A stretch of DNA of 7,082 bases from Rubrivivax sp. (GCA_030693565.1 JAUYAJ010000340.1:1-7082), one strand, 5' to 3'. Positions 1-5,779 are shown, counted from the stretch's first letter. The notes: a model not told the origin generated them from the sequence alone. Numbers and translations are program-made.

Positions 1-82
1 CGGGGGTTGTTGCAGCGCAGCGCGCGCAAGTGTGCGAAATCACCGCCGCACGATGGCGTCGCCGGGCGGCGGCCGGCGCGCC

Positions 83-88
83 TAAAAT
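83..88 (+). promoter_or_regulatory. Putative -10 box of the ilvE promoter
   Basis: TAAAAT stands out in a stretch that is otherwise almost pure G and C, 29 bases before the ilvE start codon. It would place the transcript start near position 95 and give a short leader of about 20 to 25 bases. I see no good -35 hexamer 16 to 18 bases upstream. The rest of the left edge (1 to 82) holds no coding region I can support; it is probably intergenic. The call rests on the hexamer, its position and its likeness to other start-proximal hexamers in this window. Confidence 0.45.
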
Positions 89-117
89 CCGCCTTTTCCA
101 CAGCTGCGGGTACTCCC

Positions 118-1041
118 ATGTCGATGTCTGACCGCGACGGCAAGATCTGGATGGACGGCCAACTGGTCGAATGGCGCGACGCCAAGATCCATGTCCTGAC
201 CCACACGCTGCACTACGGCTGCGGCGCCTTCGAAGGCGTGCGCGCCTACAACGGCGCCGGCGGCACCGCCATCTTCCGCCTGCACGAGCACACCGAGCGG
301 CTCTTCAACAGCGCCAAGATCCTGCGCATGAAGATCCCGTTCACGCCGCAGCAGGTGATGGACGCGCAGCTCGAGGTCGTGCGCGTGAACCAGCTCGAAA
401 GCTGCTATCTGCGTCCGCTGGTCTGGATCGGCTCCGAGCGCCTGGGCGTCAGCCCGAAGGCCAACACCATCCACCTGATGGTCGCCGCCTGGCCATGGGG
501 CGCCTACCTGGGCGACGACGGCATGAAGCGCGGCATCCGCGTCAAGACCAGCAGCTACACGCGCCACCACGTGAACATCACGATGACGCAGGCGAAGGCG
601 GTGAGCAACTACACGAACTCGATCCTGGCCAACATGGAAGCCACCGACGACGGCTACGACGAGGCACTGCTGCTCGACGCTTCGGGCTTCGTCAGCGAAG
701 GCGCGGGCGAGAACCTGTTCGTCATCAAGAAGGGCGTGGTCTACACGCCCGACCTGTCGGCCGGCGCGCTCAACGGCATCACCCGCGACACCATCTTCGC
801 GATCTGCCAGGACATGGGGCTGAAGCTGGTTGAAAAGCGCCTCACGCGCGACGAGGTCTACATCTGCGACGAGGCCTTCTTCACCGGCACCGCCGCCGAG
901 GTGACGCCAATCCGCGAGCTTGACCGCATCGAGCTTGGCGCCGGCGGCCGCGGACCGATCACCGAGAAGATCCAGGCCGCTTTCTTCGACATCGTCAACG
1001 GCCGCAATCCCAAGTACGCCAGCTGGCTGAGCAAGGTCTGA
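118..1041 (+). CDS. ilvE: Branched-chain amino acid aminotransferase (class IV, PLP-dependent)
   Basis: Interconverts leucine, isoleucine and valine with their 2-oxo acids, using glutamate/2-oxoglutarate as the amino partner; cytosolic, last step of branched-chain amino acid synthesis. The 307-residue product has the usual IlvE length. Visible family marks are HYGCGAFEGVRAY near residue 32, the PLP Schiff-base lysine at about K160 within TQAKAVSNYTNS, the cofactor-binding SEGAGENLF near 193-201, and FFTGTAAEVTPI near 254-265. The ATG at 118 is chosen because the open frame upstream of it (from 7) has no family similarity and crosses the likely promoter. A second in-frame ATG at 124 is an alternative start. 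The Shine-Dalgarno is weak. The gene is followed 10 bases later by the zinc-finger gene, a pairing I recall from betaproteobacteria. It appears intact. Confidence 0.95.
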   Translation: MSMSDRDGKIWMDGQLVEWRDAKIHVLTHTLHYGCGAFEGVRAYNGAGGTAIFRLHEHTERLFNSAKILRMKIPFTPQQVMDAQLEVVRVNQLESCYLRPLVWIGSERLGVSPKANTIHLMVAAWPWGAYLGDDGMKRGIRVKTSSYTRHHVNITMTQAKAVSNYTNSILANMEATDDGYDEALLLDASGFVSEGAGENLFVIKKGVVYTPDLSAGALNGITRDTIFAICQDMGLKLVEKRLTRDEVYICDEAFFTGTAAEVTPIRELDRIELGAGGRGPITEKIQAAFFDIVNGRNPKYASWLSKV

Positions 1042-1051
1042 GGAGGCCGCG

Positions 1052-1255
1052 ATGACCGAACCCCAAGCCGTGGTCGAACTCGCAGCCGCCGAACTGCTGG
1101 GCCCGGGCGTGACCTTCTGCCCGAACCCGAAGATGTCCTTGTGGAACGCGCATCCGAAAGTGTTCATCGACATCGCCACCACCGGCGAGGGCAAGTGCCC
1201 TTACTGCGGCACGGTCTACCGGCTCAAGGCCGGCGAGCAGGTGCACGCGCACTGA
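1052..1255 (+). CDS. Small CHCC-type zinc-finger protein
   Basis: A 67-residue protein of the zf-CHCC family, related to the zinc-binding domain of the mitochondrial complex I subunit NDUFS6. The likely zinc ligands are C23, H34, C49 and C52, the last two in KCPYCGTVYRL. The segment before them, FCPNPKMSLWNAHPKVFID, is also typical of the family. A perfect AGGAGG Shine-Dalgarno at 1041-1046 overlaps the last base of the ilvE stop and lies 5 bases before the ATG, so the two genes are almost certainly one transcript with good translation of the second. The bacterial role is not well established; binding zinc is inferred from the ligands, and any tie to branched-chain metabolism rests only on the linkage. 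It looks full length. Confidence 0.88.
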   Translation: MTEPQAVVELAAAELLGPGVTFCPNPKMSLWNAHPKVFIDIATTGEGKCPYCGTVYRLKAGEQVHAH

Positions 1256-1285
1256 CCGCGCCGCTGCAATCCCCCCAGAACCGAA

Positions 1286-1307
1286 CCGCGGGCCTTGCCG
1301 GCCGCGG
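1286..1307 (+). terminator. GC-rich hairpin after the ilvE / zinc-finger pair
   Basis: The arms CCGCGGGCC (1286-1294) and GGCCGCGG (1300-1307) can pair over 8 base pairs with one bulged G and a 5-base loop. It lies 30 bases after the zinc-finger stop, where a terminator would be expected. No T-run follows on the plus strand, so as an intrinsic terminator it is weak. It may only be a chance structure in GC-rich DNA or a Rho-assisted end. A TAGCAT hexamer at 1309-1314 directly after it could be a -10 box for the broken protease gene. Confidence 0.25.
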
Positions 1308-1354
1308 CTAGCATCGGTCGCAGCGGGGGCGCCAGCGGCCCCGGGGGAGACAGC

Positions 1355-2073
1355 ATGAACACCATCCTGCGAGCCGGCTTCAGCGCCGTGATGCTCAGCG
1401 CCCTGCTCCCTGCGTACGCGATCGTCGGCGGTACGGCCACGGCGTCGTTCCAGCATGTCAGCAAGGTGTACAAATCACCGAATCCTGGGTCCTGACTGCG
1501 CGCCACGTCAGCGGGCCGGGCCTGGGCGGCACCTACGCCAATGGCTGGGGCTCGGCCACCGTGGCCAGCCGCTACGAACCGGGCAGCGGCGACTTCCCGC
1601 TGTACGACCTGGCACTGCTGCGGCTGGCCGCGCCCATTGCCGCGCCGGCGCTCGACCTGCTCGCCAACGAATGGCCCTCGGGCTTGCTGGCATCGGCCTT
1701 GCCAGTCACGATCACCAGCGGCAGCAACCACAGCCCGCGCGGTTTCGCCCATGCCGAGTTGCGCGAAGTCATCGACCAGATCGATCCCGACGACGACGGC
1801 CCGAAAACTGCAGTGCCGGTGCAATGGCTGCTGAGCTATGGCAGCGCTGGCGCACCTTATGTGCAGTCGGGCGACAGTGGCGGCGGCTTCGGTTCGGCGT
1901 TCGTGCAATTGGCCAGCTACCGCAGCTGGATCGACGGCACCATGGCCGGCGACCTGGCTGACGCGCAGTTCGCGCGCTGGACGCTGGCGCTCGTGCCCGA
2001 GCCTGCGAGCTGGGCGCTGGCACTGGCCGGCGGCCTGCTGCTGACCGGCATCGCACGGCAGCGCCGGCGCTGA
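1355..2073 (+). pseudogene. Frameshifted trypsin-like serine protease with PEP-CTERM tail
   Basis: This reads as a secreted S1-family serine protease split over two frames. The first part (1355-1495, ATG after a GGGGGAGA purine run) encodes a signal peptide ending near AYA, then IVGGTATASFQHVSK, the typical S1 N-terminus, and stops at 1493-1495. The rest continues in the neighbouring frame to the TGA at 2071-2073. It has the His motif WVLTARHV (His codon 1504), the Asp motif YDLALLRL (Asp codon 1606) and the Ser motif GDSGGG (Ser codon 1876). It ends with VPEPASWALALAGGLLLTGIA then RQRRR, a PEP-CTERM sorting signal (VPEP from 1993, hydrophobic helix, basic end) recognised by exosortase systems. 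One added base near 1464-1466 would join the frames as VSKGVQITESWVL. After GDSGGG the usual strand lining the specificity pocket also seems missing. All three catalytic residues are kept, so the loss is recent or is a sequencing error. Confidence 0.8.
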
Positions 2074-2125
2074 ACGCGGCCGCCCGAACCGGCTGACGCC
2101 CGGGCCGAACCCCGAGGCGCCTGCC

Positions 2126-2131
2126 TACAAT
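2126..2131 (+). promoter_or_regulatory. Putative -10 box of the purU promoter, nearly leaderless
   Basis: TACAAT lies only 8 bases before the purU ATG at 2140. A transcript starting about 7 bases after the hexamer would begin within a few bases of the start codon, leaving no room for a Shine-Dalgarno; the intervening bases are pure GC (TCCGGCGCC overlaps the hexamer end). I see no convincing -35 at the usual spacing. Either purU is made from a leaderless or near-leaderless message, or the true promoter is further upstream in the protease remnant. Confidence 0.45.
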
Positions 2132-2139
2132 CCGGCGCC

Positions 2140-3024
2140 ATGCCAAGACCGAACGAGTTCATCCTCACGCTGGCCTGCAAAGACAGCCCCGGCATCGTCC
2201 ATGCAGTCTCCGGCCTGCTCTACCAGGGCGGCTGCAACATCATCGACTCACAGCAGTTCGGCGACCTCGAAGGCAGCGACGCGACCGGGCTGTTCTTCAT
2301 GCGCGTGCACTTCGAAGCCCCGGTGCACCTGGCCGACACCGCAACACTGGACACGCTGTTCGCCCACGCGCGCCGGCAGTACGGCATGGAGGCCAGTTTC
2401 CACGCCCTGGCCGCGCGGCCAAGGCTGCTGCTGATGGTGAGCCAGCATGGCCACTGCCTGAACGACTTGCTGTATCGCTGGCACAGTGGCCAGCTTGCGG
2501 TGGACATCGTCGCCATCGTCTCCAACCACCCGAGCTTCGCCGGCGTGGCGGCCAGCCACGGCATCGCCTTCCACCACCTGGCGCTGCCGGCCGGCAGCGA
2601 CGCCCAGACCCGGCGCGAGCAGGAACAGGCCGTGCTGGCGATCGTCGAGCGTGAGCGCGTCGACCTCGTCGTGCTGGCGCGTTACATGCAGATCCTCAGC
2701 AGCGAGCTGTGCCAAGCCTTGCACGGCCGCGCGATCAACATCCACCACAGCTTTCTGCCCAGCTTCAAAGGCGCGCGGCCCTACTTCCAGGCTCATGCGC
2801 GCGGCGTCAAGCTGATCGGCGCCACCGCGCACTACGTCACCGCCGACCTCGACGAAGGCCCGATCATCGAGCAGGATGTCGAACGCGTCGACCATACGCT
2901 GTCGGCCGACGACCTGACCGCCGTCGGCCGCGACATCGAGTCGCGTGTGCTGGCGCGCGCCGTGCGCTGGCATGTCGAGCACCGGGTGCTGATGAACGGC
3001 CACAAGAGCGTGGTCTTCCGCTGA
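2140..3024 (+). CDS. purU: Formyltetrahydrofolate deformylase
   Basis: Hydrolyses 10-formyltetrahydrofolate to formate and tetrahydrofolate, adjusting the one-carbon pool and providing formate for formate-dependent purine synthesis; cytosolic. The 294-residue product has the standard length. An N-terminal ACT domain (about 7-90) opens with ILTLACKDSPGIVHAVSGLL. The formyltransferase-type domain (about 95-275) starts at RLLLMVSQHGHCLNDLL. The expected catalytic Asn/His/Asp are N200 and H202 in INIHHSFLPSFKGARPY, and D238 in ADLDEGPIIEQD. The HYV and GATAH motifs around 227-233 also fit. The ATG is fixed by the conserved N-terminus; no Shine-Dalgarno is visible. It heads a close run of four plus-strand genes. 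Compared with GAR transformylase (PurN), the ACT domain decides for PurU. Confidence 0.95.
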   Translation: MPRPNEFILTLACKDSPGIVHAVSGLLYQGGCNIIDSQQFGDLEGSDATGLFFMRVHFEAPVHLADTATLDTLFAHARRQYGMEASFHALAARPRLLLMVSQHGHCLNDLLYRWHSGQLAVDIVAIVSNHPSFAGVAASHGIAFHHLALPAGSDAQTRREQEQAVLAIVERERVDLVVLARYMQILSSELCQALHGRAINIHHSFLPSFKGARPYFQAHARGVKLIGATAHYVTADLDEGPIIEQDVERVDHTLSADDLTAVGRDIESRVLARAVRWHVEHRVLMNGHKSVVFR

Positions 3025-3035
3025 AAGGCCGGGCG

Positions 3036-3485
3036 ATGGCGCACCACAAACCACCCGGCGCTGCGCTGCTGGATTCGCCCGACGAGCTCGAAGCACAGTT
3101 CTACCGCGCCCTGCAGCGCGCCGACCTCGAACGCCTGATGGCCGTCTGGGCCGATGACGACGAGGTGGTCTGCGTGCACCCCGGCGGCCTGCGCGTCATC
3201 GGCACCGCGGCCATCCGCGCCAGCTTCGAGTCGATGTTCAGCCAGGGCGGTGTGGCCGTCCACATCGACCAGGTGCACCGGCTGCACACCCCGGGCTGCG
3301 CCGTCCACCACCTGGTCGAGCGCGTCCATGGCGCTGACGACGCGCCGCCGGCCTGGGTGCTGGCCACCAACGTCTACCTGAAGACGACGCAGGGCTGGCG
3401 CATGGTGGCTCACCATGCCAGCCCGGGCCAGGCCCACGCCCAGTCCCAGCCTGCCGCCAGCCACGGTCCGTCGACGCTGCACTGA
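3036..3485 (+). CDS. NTF2/SnoaL-like fold protein, function unknown
   Basis: A 149-residue protein that looks like the SnoaL-like/DUF4440 group of the NTF2-like superfamily. The clear marks are an N-terminal helix FYRALQRADLERLMAVWADDD (near 22-42), the strand VVCVHPGG (44-51), then RVIGTAAIRASFESMF (53-68) and a terminal strand with GWRMVAHHASPG (120-131). This fold forms a small cone-shaped pocket used by diverse enzymes and ligand binders, so no reaction can be named. The last 20 or so residues are a low-complexity Gln/Ala/Ser/His tail outside the fold. The start at 3036 has AAAGG 7 bases upstream and lies 11 bases after the purU stop. An open frame extends further upstream inside purU, but it is only a shadow. 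The stop overlaps the next start, so the gene is translated together with the YheT-like gene. Confidence 0.8.
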   Translation: MAHHKPPGAALLDSPDELEAQFYRALQRADLERLMAVWADDDEVVCVHPGGLRVIGTAAIRASFESMFSQGGVAVHIDQVHRLHTPGCAVHHLVERVHGADDAPPAWVLATNVYLKTTQGWRMVAHHASPGQAHAQSQPAASHGPSTLH

Positions 3486-4444
3486 TGCACGACTTTCGCG
3501 CGCCGCCCTGGCTGCCGGGCGGCAATCTGCAAACCATCTGGGCGGCACTGGGCGCGCGCCATCCGCCGGCGCCGCCTTACCAGCGTCAGCGCTGGGACAC
3601 GCCGGACGGCGACTTCGTCGACGTCGACCTGCGTGCGGGCCAGCCCGGCGCCCCCTGGCTGGTGCTGTTCCACGGCCTTGAAGGCTCGTCGGCCAGCCAC
3701 TACGCGCGCGCGCTCGCCGACGCTGCCTGGCAGCGCGGCTGGAGCTTCGCCGTGCCGCATTTCCGCGGTTGCTCGGGAACGCTGAACCGGGCGCCGCGCG
3801 CCTACCACTCGGGCGACTTCGAGGAAATCGGCTGGCTGCTGCAGCGGCTGCGCGCCAGCGCCGACGCGCCGCTGCGCGTGGCCGGTGTCTCGCTGGGCGG
3901 CAACGCCTTGCTGCGCTGGGCCGAAGAAGCCGGCGCCAGCGCAGCCGCCACCGCCTGCGCCGTCGCGGCGATCTCGGCGCCGCTCGACCTTGCCGCCGCC
4001 GGCGCTGCAATAGGGCGCGGCTTCAACCGCTTCGCCTACCAGCGCATGTTCCTGCGCAGCATGAAGCCCAAGGCGCTGGCCAAGTGGGACCAGCACCCGG
4101 GGCTGTTCGACCGCGAGCGGCTGCAGCGCGCCAGCACATTGCGCGAATTCGACGACGTCTTCACCGCGCCGCTGCATGGCTTCGCCGGCGTCGACGATTA
4201 CTGGGCGCGCGCCTCGGCCAAGCCGCAGCTGGCGCAGATCCGCATTCCGGCCCTGGTGCTCAACGCCCGCAACGACCCCTTCGTGCCCGCGGCGTCGCTG
4301 CCCGCCAGCGCCCCCGCCGGCGGCTGGGTGACCTTGTGGCAGCCGCCCCAAGGTGGCCACGCGGGCTTTCCCGGCGGGCGCTTTCCGGGCCAGTTGCAAA
4401 CCGTCTCGGCCGCCGTCGCCGACTGGCTGGCGCAACACAGCTGA
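3485..4444 (+). CDS. YheT-family alpha/beta hydrolase
   Basis: A 319-residue alpha/beta hydrolase of the YheT (UPF0017, abhydrolase-4) group, whose members act as esterase-like enzymes with poorly defined natural substrates. The N-terminal PPWLPGGNLQTIW (7-19) is a family signature. Further marks are the oxyanion region LFHGLEGSS (61-69), FRGCSGTLNR (93-102) and the nucleophile elbow GVSLGGNALLRW with Ser136. The other triad members are most likely Asp264 in LNARNDPFVP and His292 in GGHAGF. It is probably cytosolic, as no signal peptide or membrane helix is seen. The ATG at 3485 shares one base with the stop of the previous gene (TGATG), a typical translational-coupling arrangement. Length and triad indicate an intact enzyme. 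Any link to purU or the NTF2-like partner is inferred only from gene order. Confidence 0.9.
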   Translation: MHDFRAPPWLPGGNLQTIWAALGARHPPAPPYQRQRWDTPDGDFVDVDLRAGQPGAPWLVLFHGLEGSSASHYARALADAAWQRGWSFAVPHFRGCSGTLNRAPRAYHSGDFEEIGWLLQRLRASADAPLRVAGVSLGGNALLRWAEEAGASAAATACAVAAISAPLDLAAAGAAIGRGFNRFAYQRMFLRSMKPKALAKWDQHPGLFDRERLQRASTLREFDDVFTAPLHGFAGVDDYWARASAKPQLAQIRIPALVLNARNDPFVPAASLPASAPAGGWVTLWQPPQGGHAGFPGGRFPGQLQTVSAAVADWLAQHS

Positions 4445-4459
4445 GGCAAGATCGGCGCC

Positions 4460-4978
4460 ATGGACGACATCGTCGAGGCGGCGCTGCGCAAATGGCCCCA
4501 GGTACCGCATTGCCACGGCTGGCTGGCGCTGGATGCGCGCGGCCACTGGTTCTTGCGCGACGCCCAGGCCCAGGCTGCCGGGCCGTTTCCCCAGGTGCGC
4601 GGCAGCCGGGTCGACAACGAGCGCCTGATCGGCTTCATCCACCGCAACTACGGCGTTGACGCCGACGGCGGCTGGTACTTCCAGAACGGCCCGCAGCGCG
4701 TCTACGTCGACCTCGAAGCCGCGCCCTGGGTCTGGCGCATCGACGGCGCCGACTGGCGCATCAGCGCCCACACCGGCTTGGCCGCCGTGCCGCGCAGCAG
4801 CTGGCTGGACGACGACGGCCGGTTGTTCCTCGATACCGAGCTTGGTTTGGGCCTAGTGCACACGCTGGACATGGGCCTGGCCGCGCAAGCCGTCGACGCC
4901 GGTGCCTGGGCGCCGCAGACGCTGGCTTTTGCCGAGATGCCGGCGCGCTTCGGCTACCGCTTGCAACCGCGGCCATGA
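4460..4978 (+). CDS. Conserved betaproteobacterial protein of unknown function
   Basis: A 172-residue soluble protein without signal peptide, membrane helix or known catalytic motif. I recognise it as a family common in Burkholderiales that carries a DUF name (I believe in the DUF294x range, but I am not sure of the number). Notable segments are KWPQVPHCHGWLALDARGHWFLRD (the end of a short N-terminal helix and a strand), ERLIGFIHRNY near 54-64, and WYFQNGPQRVYVDLEAAPWVWRI near 71-93. It is rich in Trp and aromatic residues and in Asp-Gly turns, suggesting an all-beta core. It starts 15 bases after the YheT-like stop, probably in the same transcript. The start codon follows ATCGGCGCC directly, much like purU, with only a poor Shine-Dalgarno (GAGGCAAG). 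I cannot assign a function. Confidence 0.75.
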   Translation: MDDIVEAALRKWPQVPHCHGWLALDARGHWFLRDAQAQAAGPFPQVRGSRVDNERLIGFIHRNYGVDADGGWYFQNGPQRVYVDLEAAPWVWRIDGADWRISAHTGLAAVPRSSWLDDDGRLFLDTELGLGLVHTLDMGLAAQAVDAGAWAPQTLAFAEMPARFGYRLQPRP

Positions 4979-5001
4979 AAAAGGCCGCCCGCAGGCGGCC
5001 T
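4978..5001 (-). terminator. Intrinsic terminator of the cytochrome c gene, hairpin shared by convergent genes
   Basis: A perfect 8-base-pair stem, AGGCCGCC (4982-4989) with GGCGGCCT (4994-5001), closes a 4-base loop. Read on the minus strand, the stem is followed by a run of five T (plus-strand A at 4978-4982, the last also pairing in the stem), so it is a short Rho-independent terminator 20 bases after the cytochrome stop. On the plus strand no T-run follows, so it serves the purU cluster only weakly. The A-run begins with the last base of the stop codon of the upstream plus-strand gene. Confidence 0.8.
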
Positions 5002-5021
5002 GACTCAGCGCGGCTGTGCGC

Positions 5022-5555
5022 TCACTTGGGCGCGCTGGCCGGCGCTGCAGGCGCCTTGGGTTCGTCGAACTTGGCGCCGCCCTGGTTGGCCATGTAGACC
5101 ACGGTGCGGGCGAGCTCGAAGTCCGAGAATTCGCCGCCTCCCTGGGCCGCCATCGCGCCCTTGCCCTTGAGCACCGCGGTCAGCAAGGCGTCGAATCCGG
5201 TCTTGACGCGCGGCGCCCAGGCAGCCGCGTCGGCCAGCTTGGGGGCACCGGCGGCGCCGCTGTCATGGCAGGCCGCGCACTGGGCCTTGTAGACCTCGGT
5301 GGCAGCGCGCAGCACGGCCGGGCCGGCGGCGTCGCGGATCTCGATCGTGCCCACCGGCTGCAGGCGCCGAGCCACCGCTTCGGCGCCCTGGCCATCGCTG
5401 CCGGCACCGGCCTTGCTGCCCGAGTCGACGTAGTTGGCGATCAACATGATCGCCACAATGGGCACGACGAATGACGCCAGAACCGCCCAGATCAACTGCT
5501 TGGGGGTCTTGATCGGGCCTTCGTGGGGCGTGTCGGAATCGTGCGAATCGCTCAT
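5022..5555 (-). CDS. Membrane-anchored monohaem cytochrome c (cytochrome c5 type)
   Basis: A 177-residue class I c-type cytochrome that shuttles electrons on the outer face of the inner membrane. After a polar N-terminus comes one hydrophobic helix (about 21-41, LIWAVLASFVVPIVAIMLIA), best read as an uncleaved anchor because no cleavage site follows. The haem domain has GPAVLRAATEVYKAQCAACHDSG with CxxCH at C93, C96 and H97. The likely sixth ligand is Met135 in GKGAMAAQGGG, and ELARTVVYMAN (147-157) is the usual C-terminal helix. This layout matches the cytochrome c5 group, where the ligand loop is commonly MPPRGG; here the Pro residues are replaced. The C-terminus is Ala/Pro/Lys-rich. The start has GAGGA 5 bases upstream. 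Its oxidase or reductase partner cannot be told from this window. Confidence 0.9.
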   Translation of the reverse strand: MSDSHDSDTPHEGPIKTPKQLIWAVLASFVVPIVAIMLIANYVDSGSKAGAGSDGQGAEAVARRLQPVGTIEIRDAAGPAVLRAATEVYKAQCAACHDSGAAGAPKLADAAAWAPRVKTGFDALLTAVLKGKGAMAAQGGGEFSDFELARTVVYMANQGGAKFDEPKAPAAPASAPK

Positions 5556-5602
5556 GGGTTCCTCAATGTCTGGCGGCCCGCCAGTGCGGGCAAAACCGGT
5601 CG

Positions 5603-5608
5603 ATTATA
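5603..5608 (-). promoter_or_regulatory. Consensus -10 box of the cytochrome c promoter within a small palindrome
   Basis: Read on the minus strand this is TATAAT, the only perfect consensus -10 I see in the window, 47 bases before the cytochrome ATG. It lies inside the perfect inverted repeat TCGAT-TAT-ATCGA (5600-5612). No clear -35 box is present at normal spacing, which could mean an activator-dependent promoter. The leader between it and the gene contains a short hairpin CTGGCG-GCC-CGCCAG (5570-5584). Confidence 0.55.
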
Positions 5609-5653
5609 TCGATCGCCTCAGGGCTGGCGCCCGGGGCCGACGACACGCCGGCG

Positions 5654-5659
5654 TAGAAT
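5654..5659 (+). promoter_or_regulatory. Putative -10 box of the tRNA-Arg promoter
   Basis: TAGAAT lies 13 bases before the first base of the mature tRNA, so the transcript would start about 6 to 7 bases upstream of the 5' end, a normal distance for RNase P processing. The following GCGGCGC tract is G/C-only, as in stringently controlled stable RNA promoters. No convincing -35 box is seen. This promoter diverges from the cytochrome c promoter; the 117 bases between the cytochrome start and the tRNA hold only these two signals. Confidence 0.5.
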
Positions 5660-5672
5660 GCGGCGCTGGCGT

Positions 5673-5747
5673 GCGACCGTGGTGAAGTGGATATCATGCG
5701 GCCCTCCGAAGGCCACGTCGCAGGTTCGATTCCTGCCGGTCGCACCA
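5673..5747 (+). tRNA. tRNA-Arg, anticodon CCG, CCA encoded
   Basis: A complete cloverleaf of 75 bases. The acceptor stem GCGACCG (5673-5679) pairs fully with CGGTCGC (5737-5743), followed by discriminator A and encoded CCA. The D stem GTGA (5682-5685) pairs with TCAT (5694-5697), with a G-T pair, and the loop carries the conserved GG. The anticodon loop CTCCGAA (5704-5710) has CCG at 5706-5708, which reads the arginine codon CGG. The T arm GCAGG-TTCGATT-CCTGC (5720-5736) is perfect. The outermost pair of the anticodon stem is a C-A mismatch (5699 and 5715), the only irregularity. CGG is a common codon in a genome of this GC content, so this tRNA would be in steady demand. Confidence 0.93.
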
Positions 5748-5779
5748 CCGCTTTCCTGCCCCGCTTTGCGCCTGCGTTT

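Noticed and set aside
82..1194. Long minus-strand open frame (370 codons) opposite ilvE
   Set aside because: It lies opposite a clear ilvE gene, and its translation is Val/Ala/Asp-rich with no family motif. Long antisense frames are expected at this GC content.
1442..1500. Programmed -1 ribosomal frameshift joining the protease halves
   Set aside because: No slippery heptamer in the right phase and no evident downstream stimulatory structure; decay or sequencing error is simpler.
2709..3035. Upstream extension of the NTF2-like gene into purU (258-codon frame)
   Set aside because: The extension is an Arg-rich shadow of purU. The family-like N-terminus and a Shine-Dalgarno fit the ATG at 3036.
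3410..4771. 453-codon minus-strand open frame opposite the YheT-like and unknown genes
   Set aside because: The plus strand shows motif-level evidence for two genes here (GVSLGG triad, overlapping start). The antisense product is low-complexity Arg/Gly/Ala with no recognisable domain.
5600..5613. FNR/ANR box at the cytochrome promoter
   Set aside because: The arms are separated by 3 bases and read TCGAT/ATCGA rather than TTGAT-N4-ATCAA, and the site sits on the -10 box rather than near -41.
5673..5747. tRNA-Arg 3' end as an integration site of a mobile element
   Set aside because: No second copy of the tRNA 3' end, no integrase and no change in gene content nearby within the window.
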